From: Balneolaceae bacterium UBA3186
GTDB lineage: Bacteria > Bacteroidota > Rhodothermia > Balneolales > Balneolaceae
DNA: 64,000 bases
Direction of reading: 5' to 3'
NCBI GenBank assembly: GCA_002364085.1
Contig: DEXK01000011.1
Span: 17,761 to 81,760 of the forward strand
Position numbers and translations under genes: made by a program. Under the pieces are notes generated by a model that made no database searches, was not told the origin of the DNA, and saw only the letters and a program-made list of their open reading frames with translations. Below are positions 42,231 to 52,894 of this stretch, piece by piece; position 1 is the first letter of the stretch, and every line of letters begins with the position of its first letter.

Positions 42231-43168
42231 GATCTTCTTAAATTAGTTTCAACTATTTTAGTATTCATTTTAAATTTCTCAAATTTCGCTCTGCGAATAG
42301 CACTTCCTTCAAATAACTCATCATATTGAGGATTATCGATCTCACTCCAGAAATCAATATTTTTATGTAGAAGTTTTTGCCGGGGTTTAAAATCCACCAT
42401 GTTAGTAATGGAAGAATTTTTATTCCAGGGACAAACATCCTGACAAATATCGCAACCATACATCCACTCGCCTAGAGTAGATTGTAGTTCTTCAGGAATT
42501 TGGTCTTTAAGCTCAATAGTCAGATAAGAGATGCATTTGTTTGAATCAACACGATAAGGCTCGTAGATCGCATTTGTAGGACATGCATCAATACATTTTG
42601 TACAGGTTCCGCAGTGATCAGTGGTTTTGGATGAGTAATTGAAATCTACATCAATAATCATTTCACCAATAAAGAAAAAAGACCCGATCTCTTTATTCAA
42701 GATATTAGAATTTTTACCCATCCATCCTAAACCTGAACGCACTGCCCAGGCTTTATCGAGAACGGGAGCAGAGTCAACAAAAAAACGTCCTTCAATTTTT
42801 CCAACCAGAGATTCTGTAAATAAGAATAATTCCTTGAGTTTATTTTTGAAGACTTTGTGATAATCTCTTCCCAATGCATACTTCGCAATTTTTGGTGAGT
42901 TAGCATTGTTATGATCGTGTTCGGGATGAAAATAACTTCCGATTACTGAAACCACCGATTTTGCTCCGGGTACCAACTTTGTAGGATCAACTCTTTTATC
43001 AAAGTTTTTTTCCATCCAACTCATAGTACCATGTCGTTGCTGGACCAACCATTCTTCTAAGCGTCGTGCTTCGGTTTCAAGAAATTCAGCTTTCGCAAAT
43101 CCACAGGCATCAAAACCTAACTGCAATGCATAATTTTTAACAGCTACAGTTAGATCACGGGAATCCAT
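42227..43168 (-). CDS. queG: Epoxyqueuosine reductase
   Basis: 313 residues. QueG reduces epoxyqueuosine to queuosine in tRNA, the last step of Q synthesis, using cobalamin and two 4Fe-4S clusters. The cluster motifs are CGTCTKCIDACP and CDICQDVCP. The catalytic region is DSAPVLDKAWAVRSGLGWMGKN, and YALGRDYHKV is also typical. It heads the queG side of a leftward run with ftsE. A bacterial relative of the Q-mannosyltransferase lies 12 kb away, so further Q modification may occur in this organism. Confidence 0.95.
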   Translation of the reverse strand: MDSRDLTVAVKNYALQLGFDACGFAKAEFLETEARRLEEWLVQQRHGTMSWMEKNFDKRVDPTKLVPGAKSVVSVIGSYFHPEHDHNNANSPKIAKYALGRDYHKVFKNKLKELFLFTESLVGKIEGRFFVDSAPVLDKAWAVRSGLGWMGKNSNILNKEIGSFFFIGEMIIDVDFNYSSKTTDHCGTCTKCIDACPTNAIYEPYRVDSNKCISYLTIELKDQIPEELQSTLGEWMYGCDICQDVCPWNKNSSITNMVDFKPRQKLLHKNIDFWSEIDNPQYDELFEGSAIRRAKFEKFKMNTKIVETNLRRS

Positions 43169-43175
43169 CTCAAGA

Positions 43176-43877
43176 TTAATTTAAGGGAACTAATTTATCA
43201 CCTTTCCATTGCAGTTCCTGAAGGCTTCCATCAATCATTCGAACGGTCCGGAATGGATATTTCTTTACAAGAGCGTAATCGTGCGTGACCATTAAAACAG
43301 CCATACCACGATTATTGATCTGTTTTAATAGATCCATAATATTTTTGCTTGCTCCGGGATCTAAATTTCCGGTAGGTTCATCTGCTAGTAGAATTCTGGG
43401 TTCATTTGCCAATGCACGAGCAATTACAACTCGTTGTTGCTCACCGCCGGATAAATCTTTAGGCATATGTTTTCTACGGTGACTCAAACCAACCATTGTT
43501 AAAACTTCTAATACTCTCTGTTTCACAAACTTTGGTTTCTCACCGGTAACCTGGAGTGCGAAAGCTACATTATCAAATACATTTCGGTCTTGTAAAAGTT
43601 GGAAATCCTGAAAAACGATGCCCAATCTTCTTCTCAACATAGGGACTTCTTTCATACTTATCTTATTTACAGGGTAATCAGTAACTCTAACGGTTCCTGT
43701 ATCGGGGACAATATCTCTGTAAAGAAGTTTTAAAAAAGAGCTTTTACCAATTCCGGTAGCTCCGATTAAATAGGTAAACTCACCATTGTGAAGTTTGAAG
43801 TCAATGTTATTGAGCACCTTTCGGTTTTCAAAGCTTAAACTTACATTTCGTAATTCAATTACAGATGTTTCTGACAT
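43176..43877 (-). CDS. ftsE: FtsE-like ABC transporter ATPase
   Basis: 233 residues. Walker A is LIGATGIGKSSFL, the Q-loop is VFQDFQLLQDRNVFDNV, the signature is LSGGEQQR, Walker B is ILLADEPTGNLD and the switch His is in VTHD. The Q-loop and signature context match FtsE, which works with FtsX in cell division by activating peptidoglycan hydrolases. No ftsX is adjacent, as often happens in Bacteroidota. The first 19 nt overlap the end of the methyltransferase gene. Confidence 0.85.
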   Translation of the reverse strand: MSETSVIELRNVSLSFENRKVLNNIDFKLHNGEFTYLIGATGIGKSSFLKLLYRDIVPDTGTVRVTDYPVNKISMKEVPMLRRRLGIVFQDFQLLQDRNVFDNVAFALQVTGEKPKFVKQRVLEVLTMVGLSHRRKHMPKDLSGGEQQRVVIARALANEPRILLADEPTGNLDPGASKNIMDLLKQINNRGMAVLMVTHDYALVKKYPFRTVRMIDGSLQELQWKGDKLVPLN

Positions 43878-44638
43878 TTAAGTACTAGGGTTATGCGTGC
43901 GCTGTTTTCATCGGCATCAATAAGATCAAAATCGCCATATTTTGCAACTAAATGATAGGGCGTTTGTTTCAAAATTGATAACATTTCTTCTAAAGAATAT
44001 ATCCTCTGTTTATGAACTTCCTTGAATGAGGAAATTATCTCTTGTTTGTCTTCTGATAATTGCTCAATTTCAAAAGTATTTGTGTGAATTTTGTTGATTG
44101 CATCGTACTCGCTAGTTCTGAAAAACCTGAGTGATTTTACTTCTGCTTCTTCATTATTCAAATGATCTACTGCTTCCATAGAATTAAGAGGAGTTGAAAA
44201 ATCAAAAATAAGAAGTCCGTCTTCCTTTAATAGTTTTCTGCATTCATCAAGCATTATTTTTACTTCCGATTCTGTCTGTAAGTAATTTACACTATCAAAA
44301 ACGGAGAAAATAACATCAAATTCATCTTCAATATTAATGTTTAGGAAATCAAGTGTTTTAAATTGAACTGCCGAATCAACTTTTGAAGCTTTTTCTTTTG
44401 CAACTTCAATCATGTGAGGGGAAAGGTCGCCGGCAGTTATTTCATAGTAGCCCAATTCTTCGAGTGATATTGCTACTGAACCGGTGCCACAGGCAAGTTC
44501 TAAAACTTTTTCCGCTTCCGGATGATGTTCCTGAATAATTTCATCGATGTAGTCTGCCCAGGATTCATAATCCACATTTTCCATCAACTTATCGTATAAA
44601 GGAGCCAAGTTAGAATAATTGTCAGTCTCTTTCATCAA
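43859..44638 (-). CDS. Class I SAM-dependent methyltransferase
   Basis: 259 residues. SAM motifs are VLELACGTGSVAISL, ITAGDLSPHMIEVAK and FDVIFSVFDSVNYL. The body is followed by a beta-rich insert near residues 160-215, as in the YjhP/UbiE-like group. The substrate is unknown. It overlaps ftsE by 19 nt and pdxA by 17 nt, so it is embedded in one leftward operon. Confidence 0.82.
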   Translation of the reverse strand: MMKETDNYSNLAPLYDKLMENVDYESWADYIDEIIQEHHPEAEKVLELACGTGSVAISLEELGYYEITAGDLSPHMIEVAKEKASKVDSAVQFKTLDFLNINIEDEFDVIFSVFDSVNYLQTESEVKIMLDECRKLLKEDGLLIFDFSTPLNSMEAVDHLNNEEAEVKSLRFFRTSEYDAINKIHTNTFEIEQLSEDKQEIISSFKEVHKQRIYSLEEMLSILKQTPYHLVAKYGDFDLIDADENSARITLVLKCQKHL

Positions 44639-45620
44639 TAGTATTCATTTGTGCAAGTTCTACTGCAAGTCTGTATGCCTGAAGAAAAGAAGAAGAATCA
44701 GCAATTCCTTTACCAGCAATATCAAAAGCAGTTCCGTGATCAGGTGAAGTTCTGATAATGGGTAGTCCGGCCGAGAAATTTACTCCTTTTCCAAAAGAGA
44801 TTAACTTAAAAGGAGCTAATCCCTGATCATGGTACATTGCTAAAATAGCGTCGTACTGGAGATGTTTTTTTTGCCCGAAAAATCCATCTGCGGGGAAGGG
44901 GCCCTCAACGTTAATTCCAGACTGGTTCAATTTTTTGATAGCCGGAGTTATAATTTCTATTTCTTCGGTTCCTAAAACTCCGCCATCACCTGCATGTGGA
45001 TTTAGTCCAAGTACAGCAATCTTAGGATTAGAAATTCTAAAATCTTTTTTCAGACTTTCATTAAGGATGTTAGATTTATTAATAATCAGATCTTCGTTGA
45101 TGGATCCAGCTACTTTACTGATAGGAATATGAACCGTAGCAAGAGCAACTCTCAGTTCACCATTTACCAACATCATCAGCACCTGTTCCGTATTCGTTTG
45201 TTTAGCTAAAAATTCGGTGTGTCCAGGTACTTTAAACCCCGCAAGTTGGATAGATTCTTTAGAAATTGGCAGAGTTACCATTCCATCCAATTGTTTGGAG
45301 GCACATAACTCAATGCTTTTTTCTATCGATTGCATAGATATAAGGCCGGATTCTTTATTAATTAAACCCGGTTTACAGCGTGTAGCAATATTCTTGAATT
45401 CCAGAATATTTAAAACCTTTGACTTGGCTTCAGCAACAGAAGAAATGTTGTTAACAGGAATATTTAACCCAAGTTCAGTTTTATAAAAATCTATGACATA
45501 CTGTGGAGATATTACTATGGGAATAGAAATAGAATGATCTATTTGAGAAAGTGATTTTAAGGCTATTTCCGGACCAATTCCGTTAATATCACCAATAGTA
45601 ATTCCAATCTTTTGCTTCAT
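44622..45620 (-). CDS. pdxA: 4-hydroxythreonine-4-phosphate dehydrogenase
   Basis: 332 residues. PdxA oxidises 4-phosphohydroxy-L-threonine in the DXP-dependent pyridoxal phosphate pathway. Family features are GITIGDINGIGPEI, metal ligand His in PGHTEFLAKQT, GLNPHAGDGGVLG, YHDQGLAPFK (metal His) and RTSPDHGTAFDIAGKG (metal His). It overlaps the methyltransferase gene. No other pdx gene is nearby. Confidence 0.95.
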   Translation of the reverse strand: MKQKIGITIGDINGIGPEIALKSLSQIDHSISIPIVISPQYVIDFYKTELGLNIPVNNISSVAEAKSKVLNILEFKNIATRCKPGLINKESGLISMQSIEKSIELCASKQLDGMVTLPISKESIQLAGFKVPGHTEFLAKQTNTEQVLMMLVNGELRVALATVHIPISKVAGSINEDLIINKSNILNESLKKDFRISNPKIAVLGLNPHAGDGGVLGTEEIEIITPAIKKLNQSGINVEGPFPADGFFGQKKHLQYDAILAMYHDQGLAPFKLISFGKGVNFSAGLPIIRTSPDHGTAFDIAGKGIADSSSFLQAYRLAVELAQMNTIDERD

Positions 45621-45659
45621 CTACTTAAGTTAACACTTAAGCCATTGAAACGCAGACGA

Positions 45660-47039
45660 TTATTTACCAACCAGCATGAATTCCGAGAATCCGGAACCCT
45701 TCTCAAATACAAAAGTTCTTCCGTTATATTTCCATGTTTCAATAACCAGACCTTTCTTTGGAAAAGTTCTGTCACGAGAAATAGGGGGGCCATATTTTAT
45801 ATAAACTTCGCCACGATCCGTATCTTGTCCATTTGGGGTTTCCGGAGACCGATACTCAACAAAAGCATAATGAACACGGCGGTAATATTCTGTCATGAGC
45901 TCATTAAATTCTGTATTCGGAGTTGGATCTCTTTTCTTCCAAAAGGCTCTGAATTTCTGTTCCTTCTCTACTGAATTTCCTTTTTTTAATGATTTTAATT
46001 CCTCATCTGGAACTATGTATTTCATCATATCGATAGCGATATCCAGATTTAAAAGAGAAGGAGGAATATCGGGCCAGAAAGATCGAACTAGTTTTTTAGC
46101 TTTGATTTCACCTTCAGAACTGCTTTTTAATTCAAGAGTATAAATAGAGTTCTCAAGTTCTGAATTAGGCACATCTATTAGTGCATAAGTAAAAGAGCCT
46201 TCATTTTTATCTATTATAAGTGTGGTTTCTTTTTTTGTTGATAAACTAAGCGTAGAATTCGCAAAAATTTGATCCTGTTGAATAGGGATGGTTTTTACAG
46301 ATTCGATGTTAGTAGTATCTTTATTAGCGATTCTTGCTTTGTTTACTACCAAGCTGTAAGATTCAGAAGTGGAATAGTTTGGGATTCGGATCAACGCTTT
46401 GAAATCTTGCCCGTACACAACATTATTTCCCATATTTATGAGTTCTGCATTCTCGGGAGTGCTGTTAGATTGTATTAAATAGATTTCACCTTCTTTTTTT
46501 GACGAAAAATTCTCAACCTTAATGTTTTGTCTTTGAGAATTGCGGTCATTGGTATCTTCCATCAAACTGAGCTGTAAAAGATAATTATACATTCCGAAAT
46601 CTAATTCAGAGACCAATCTGCCTGACGCGAATTTCTTTTTTGATTTTGTATCTTCGTAGCTGTTTACAAACAATGTGTCTTGCCAGGAATCCCGTGAGAC
46701 AGAAGAACTGTTCTTAAGCTCATTTTTCGAAACTTTACCTTTAAATATTTCTGTATTTAATCTGGCAATGGTATAAAATTCAGCGTTTTCCGGAGCAGTA
46801 AAATCATCTCCGGTTGAGATCTTTTTAAAAGGCAAAAAGCTGTTGTCCATTCGAAACACAAAGATCAATTTTGCTTTATCTTCGTCCTTACCGGGAATAA
46901 TAACTGTATCAAAAAATAAATTTGGAGTAGCAGCACGGTTTGCTAACGTTGAATAAGTGACTTCACCTCTACGCTGACCCAGTAAAACAGAACTCGAAAT
47001 AATCAGAAAAGCGAGAAAGGGTACACAAAATTTTTTCAT
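45660..47039 (-). CDS. GWxTD domain-containing secreted protein
   Basis: 459 residues from the ATG at 47039, which begins a clear signal peptide (MKKFCVPFLAFLIISSSVLLGQ, cleaved after about residue 22). A longer frame to 47060 adds seven residues without an export signal. The N-terminal two thirds are beta-rich. The C-terminal part (FRAFWKKRDPTPNTEFNELM, EVYIKYGPP, IETWKYNGRTFVFEKGSGF) is the GWxTD domain, named for Bacteroidota/Acidobacteriota secreted proteins of unknown role. The domain's Gly-Trp-x-Thr-Asp motif itself is degenerate here. It sits upstream of pdxA. Confidence 0.8.
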   Translation of the reverse strand: MKKFCVPFLAFLIISSSVLLGQRRGEVTYSTLANRAATPNLFFDTVIIPGKDEDKAKLIFVFRMDNSFLPFKKISTGDDFTAPENAEFYTIARLNTEIFKGKVSKNELKNSSSVSRDSWQDTLFVNSYEDTKSKKKFASGRLVSELDFGMYNYLLQLSLMEDTNDRNSQRQNIKVENFSSKKEGEIYLIQSNSTPENAELINMGNNVVYGQDFKALIRIPNYSTSESYSLVVNKARIANKDTTNIESVKTIPIQQDQIFANSTLSLSTKKETTLIIDKNEGSFTYALIDVPNSELENSIYTLELKSSSEGEIKAKKLVRSFWPDIPPSLLNLDIAIDMMKYIVPDEELKSLKKGNSVEKEQKFRAFWKKRDPTPNTEFNELMTEYYRRVHYAFVEYRSPETPNGQDTDRGEVYIKYGPPISRDRTFPKKGLVIETWKYNGRTFVFEKGSGFSEFMLVGK

Positions 47040-47152
47040 TTCAAAGGTTTTTAAATTCAATTACATCAAAAAATCACGTTATGAATCATTAAAATTCCTA
47101 TAATCAACGCAATAGTATTCACAAGTAGTATAATAAAAGATTTCTGACAAAC

Positions 47153-48784
47153 ATGGCGAATTCAAACGCATCAAAACAAGATAATTGGTTAAACGAATTG
47201 CTCAATAATTTGAGAAAACAAGAACATGAAATTATGTTGGGTGGAGGTCAGAAAAGAATAGATAAGGAACATGCAAAAGGTAAGCTTACTGCAAGGGAAC
47301 GCATAGAGCTTCTGATTGATAATGAGTCTGAGTTTTATGAATTAGGATTGTGGGCAGGATATGAGATGTACGAAGAAGTAGGAGGGTGCCCCGGAGGTGG
47401 TGTTGTTACCGGAATTGGAAAAGTTGAAGGCAGAGATTGTATGATCGTTGCTAACGACGCTACAGTAAAGGCAGGGGCTTGGTTTCCAATTACAGCAAAA
47501 AAGAATTTAAGGGCACAGGAAATTGCTATCGAAAATCATATCCCTTTGATCTATTTAGTGGATTCTGCGGGAGTGTTTTTACCTATGCAGGACGAAATTT
47601 TTCCAGATAAAGACCATTTTGGAAGAATGTTTAGAAATAATGCGGTAATCTCAGCAAAAGGAATTCCCCAAATTGCGGCAATAATGGGAAGCTGCGTTGC
47701 AGGTGGTGCGTATTTGCCAATTATGAGTGATGAAGCTTTGATCGTAGACGGAACAGGGAGTGTATTCCTGGCCGGGAGTTATTTGGTTAAAGCGGCAATT
47801 GGTGAAACCGTCGACAATGAAACTCTGGGTGGAGCAACTACTCATACTGAAATAAGTGGAGTTACAGATTATAAAATGAAAGACGATCAGGAATGCATAG
47901 CAACCATTCGTGATCTGGTTGGAAAATCGGGTCCTCGTGATACAGCCGGTTTTAACAGAAAGGCTCCTAAGCTCCCATCAAGATCTTCGGCGGAGATATT
48001 CGAAATTTTACCTGAATCGCGTACTTCACCTTACGATATGAATCAATTGCTGGAGTGTATTATTGATGAAGACAGCTTCACTGAATTCAAAAAAGGATAT
48101 GGTCAAACAATTATAACAGGTTATGCAAGAATTGATGGTTGGAGTGTGGGGATTGTTGCAAATCAACGAACGGTTTCCAGAACAAAATCTGGAGAAATGC
48201 AGATCGGTGGTGTTATTTATTCTGATTCAGCGGATAAGGCGGCACGGTTTATCATGAACTGTAACCAAAAGAAAATTCCGTTGATCTTCTTTCAGGATGT
48301 GACCGGGTTCATGATCGGAAAGCGAAGTGAACATGGAGGTATTATCAAGGATGGAGCAAAAATGGTAAATGCAATGAGTAATTCGACCGTGCCAAAGATC
48401 ACGGTAGTAGTAGGTAATAGCTACGGAGCCGGTAACTACGCTATGTGTGGGAGAGCATACGATCCAAGGTTTATGTTTGCGTGGCCAACAGCAAATATTG
48501 CTGTAATGAGCGGTGCTTCAGCAGCTAAGACTTTGACTCAAATTCAGATAGCTACCATGAAGAAAAAAGGGGAAGAAGTAAGTGAAGAGAAGCAAAACGA
48601 ACTTATGAAAGAAATTACGGATCGTTATAACAAACAAACCGACGTTCGTTATGCTGCTTCAAGGCTATGGGTAGATGCTATAATCCATCCTGGAGAAACC
48701 AGAGAGAGAATTTCGAATGCTCTTGAATGTGCAAATTTAAATCCTGAGATAGAAGAGTTTAAAACCGGGGTTATTCAAACGTAG
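47153..48784 (+). CDS. Acyl-CoA carboxylase carboxyltransferase (beta) subunit
   Basis: 543 residues. It transfers carboxyl from carboxybiotin to an acyl-CoA. Motifs are ARERIELLIDNESEFYE, PGGGVVTGIGKV, PLIYLVDSAGVFLP with GSCVAGGAYLP (acyl-CoA oxyanion region) and, in the second crotonase half, IFFQDVTGFMIG with GNSYGAGNYAMCGRAY. The LPMQDEIFPD segment and length favour methylcrotonyl-CoA or a related branched acyl-CoA over propionyl-CoA, but substrate assignment is tentative. No biotin-carboxylase gene is adjacent. It is divergent from the GWxTD gene with a 113-bp gap. Confidence 0.87.
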   Translation: MANSNASKQDNWLNELLNNLRKQEHEIMLGGGQKRIDKEHAKGKLTARERIELLIDNESEFYELGLWAGYEMYEEVGGCPGGGVVTGIGKVEGRDCMIVANDATVKAGAWFPITAKKNLRAQEIAIENHIPLIYLVDSAGVFLPMQDEIFPDKDHFGRMFRNNAVISAKGIPQIAAIMGSCVAGGAYLPIMSDEALIVDGTGSVFLAGSYLVKAAIGETVDNETLGGATTHTEISGVTDYKMKDDQECIATIRDLVGKSGPRDTAGFNRKAPKLPSRSSAEIFEILPESRTSPYDMNQLLECIIDEDSFTEFKKGYGQTIITGYARIDGWSVGIVANQRTVSRTKSGEMQIGGVIYSDSADKAARFIMNCNQKKIPLIFFQDVTGFMIGKRSEHGGIIKDGAKMVNAMSNSTVPKITVVVGNSYGAGNYAMCGRAYDPRFMFAWPTANIAVMSGASAAKTLTQIQIATMKKKGEEVSEEKQNELMKEITDRYNKQTDVRYAASRLWVDAIIHPGETRERISNALECANLNPEIEEFKTGVIQT

Positions 48785-48875
48785 ATTATTAAATTATTCT
48801 ATAAAACTTAAGGGAACATTGTAGCGTGCTTTTGGTTTAGATGGTTTGTAATCAATAAAACAAATCATCAAGACC

Positions 48876-49574
48876 ATGAAAAAATATTTAAATAAATTAT
48901 CATTAGTTGTAATGTTAGTAACAAGCTCTCTCATGTTGAGCGCTTGTTCAGATACTACTCAATCAAGCGTAAAACTTAATGCTAAAGCTTCAGCTAGTCA
49001 GAACCATCAAAAAATAAACAGTGCAGCCGATACAGTAATTATCACTGAAGCTAAATTCAGATTCAGCGAAATTGAATTTGAAAGCGCCACTGATAATGAC
49101 AGCATTGATATAGAGCAAGGACCACTAGTTCTTAGTTTGAATGTAAATGGAGGCCTAACCGAAGTTGGGATAGCCGATATTCCTGCAGGATTTTATGAAG
49201 AACTAGAGTTTGAGATCGAAGCCAGAGACGAAGATGATGCTTTGGTAAACGATCCTGATTTTGAAGGGGAAAACGGGCAAAACTACTCTATGGTTATCTC
49301 AGGTACTATAAATGGAGAACCATTTACGTTCCGTTCAGAAAAAGATTTTGAAGTGGAACTGGAATTTGAACCTGCTTTTGAAGTTAATGACGAAGAACAA
49401 GTTAGTATTACTCTAAACTTTGATACTTCGTTATGGTTTTTAGATCAGGATGGAAACGCTCTTAATCCATCTGATTCTAATAATATTCTCCTCATCGAAA
49501 GTAATATTGAAAATTCAATAGAAGCTTTTGAAGATGATAATGAAGACGGAGAGGACGACGAAGACGAAGATTAA
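48876..49574 (+). CDS. Acidic lipoprotein with DUF4382-like domain
   Basis: 232 residues. The lipobox is LSAC (Cys about 24). A beta-sandwich follows (INSAADTVIITEAKFRFSEIEFES..., GGLTEVGIADIPAGFYEELEFE) and resembles the DUF4382-type carbohydrate-binding or structural fold. The C-terminus is extremely acidic (EAFEDDNEDGEDDEDED), a possible calcium-binding or charge tail. The function is unknown. A strong terminator follows at 49600. Confidence 0.65.
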   Translation: MKKYLNKLSLVVMLVTSSLMLSACSDTTQSSVKLNAKASASQNHQKINSAADTVIITEAKFRFSEIEFESATDNDSIDIEQGPLVLSLNVNGGLTEVGIADIPAGFYEELEFEIEARDEDDALVNDPDFEGENGQNYSMVISGTINGEPFTFRSEKDFEVELEFEPAFEVNDEEQVSITLNFDTSLWFLDQDGNALNPSDSNNILLIESNIENSIEAFEDDNEDGEDDEDED

Positions 49575-49599
49575 CCCAATAATCAGGTTTCATAAAGTT

Positions 49600-49634
49600 A
49601 AGCCTTGTTTACAACAGTAAGCAAGGCTTTTTTT
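49600..49634 (+). terminator. Rho-independent terminator
   Basis: A 13-bp stem starting AAGCCTTG and ending CAAGGCTT (600-607 with 622-629, inner TTAC/GTAA, one G-T pair) and a 4-nt loop AACA are followed by a run of T from 629. It ends the acidic lipoprotein gene transcript. Confidence 0.9.
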
Positions 49635-49658
49635 GTTATTGTTTTAATATCTTATGAT

Positions 49659-50177
49659 ATGAAATACAATATAGATGATAGGAAGCCCGACTTAATACTA
49701 AATGTTGAAGCCACGTTCACACTTATAGATTTTACAGCGTTGATCGTTTGTTTTATTCTGGGATTTATCTTCGCTGTATTCTTTTGGATATTTTTTATAG
49801 CCGTTTTTATTAAAGTATTCGCGAGTCATGAGTTTATTTTTAATACGGATACTTATTCAGTAACTCAAAACATCCGCTGGTTTAGTTATTTAAAAATAAA
49901 AAGGAGAGAGTTCTCTTTTGGGGAAGTGAAGTGTATTCGTTTTTCTAATGAAGAATCAGGTAATGTGCTTCAGGAGACCATGAAGTTAAAAGAATGGTTT
50001 ACTATCGATATCATACTAAAAAGTAATTTTACAAGAATAGTGAAAGTGCCAGAAGACGAACTGCCTCATGCGGATGATCTCTATTTAGTTCTTAAAGATA
50101 GAATAGGAGAATTCTTTAAATTTGAAACGGATATCGTTTATATAGAAAAGCCCGAATCAGAGGAAACGGGCTTTTAA
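49659..50177 (+). CDS. Two-helix membrane protein of unknown function
   Basis: 172 residues from the ATG at 49659 (MKYNIDDRK). A longer frame from TTG 49605 would begin inside the terminator hairpin and is rejected. Two close hydrophobic segments (about 20-58) precede a soluble cytoplasmic part with charged beta-like segments (IKRREFSFGEVKCIRF). Similar layouts are seen in bacterial PH-domain-like membrane proteins, but no family is certain. The 3' end of the gene contains the terminator hairpin described next. Confidence 0.55.
   Translation: MKYNIDDRKPDLILNVEATFTLIDFTALIVCFILGFIFAVFFWIFFIAVFIKVFASHEFIFNTDTYSVTQNIRWFSYLKIKRREFSFGEVKCIRFSNEESGNVLQETMKLKEWFTIDIILKSNFTRIVKVPEDELPHADDLYLVLKDRIGEFFKFETDIVYIEKPESEETGF
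50146..50175. terminator. Bidirectional terminator overlapping the stop region
   Basis: A 9-bp stem AAAAGCCCG / CGGGCTTTT with a 12-nt loop, including flanking A and T runs on both sides. It lies in the last codons of the upstream gene and serves the convergent icd gene ending at 50197. Confidence 0.8.
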
Positions 50178-50196
50178 AATTTTACTGTAATGATTT

Positions 50197-52440
<2,244 letters not shown>

Positions 52441-52525
52441 TTAAATTTAGTTTAGATCGTTTCCCGCCGGAAAGTCACCCGAAGTTAAAAATTAATAGGC
52501 TCGGAGTTTACGAAAAAAGGAAGAG

Positions 52526-52599
52526 AATTAGGAATGTTTCAATTAAGAATTAGGAATAGATTGAATTGTCATCTATTCCTAATTCTTTCATTCCTAATT
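52526..52599. repeat. Nested inverted repeat upstream of mutL operon
   Basis: GAATTAGGAATAG (52547-52559) pairs perfectly with CTATTCCTAATTC (52573-52585), and outside it AATTAGGAATG (52526-52536) pairs with CATTCCTAATT (52589-52599). The loop is short. The motif AATTAGGAAT therefore occurs twice in each orientation. No T run follows, so it looks more like a repeat than a terminator. Confidence 0.65.
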
Positions 52600-52667
52600 A
52601 TTATATTGGCAATGATTGGCGGAGGTACTCCGTTGGTTTCAAAAAGGTTAATTTAACTTCCAGAGCC

Positions 52668-52883
52668 ATGATCAGACCCATGTTCGGTTTCCGTCCGAAG
52701 CCAAAAAAATTCGATTTACCATTCAGATACCACGATCCTGAAAAAGAGGAACGCGAAGACAATCGCAGAAAACGTCGTATCAAATTTCAAACACACAACA
52801 GAGTTAAACCAAAGCAAAATGTGAGAGTTTTGGCATTAGCTCTATTGTTATCTTTAGTAGTCTATCTCATCACCATTTTATAA
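52668..52883 (+). CDS. Small C-terminally anchored membrane protein
   Basis: 71 residues from the ATG at 52668. The longer frame to 52566 runs back through the inverted repeat and is rejected. A basic, Lys/Arg-rich N-terminal part (PKPKKFDLPFRYHDPEKEER with following RRKRR) is followed by one hydrophobic helix at the end (RVLALALLLSLVVYLITIL). This tail-anchored layout and its place 11 nt before mutL suggest a small conserved protein of the same transcript. No function is known. Confidence 0.6.
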   Translation: MIRPMFGFRPKPKKFDLPFRYHDPEKEEREDNRRKRRIKFQTHNRVKPKQNVRVLALALLLSLVVYLITIL

Positions 52884-52894
52884 GGTTTATTTAG

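Noticed and set aside
52566..52667. N-terminal extension of the small protein before mutL
   Set aside because: It runs through the right arm of an inverted repeat and is unlike a protein; the ATG at 52668 is adopted.
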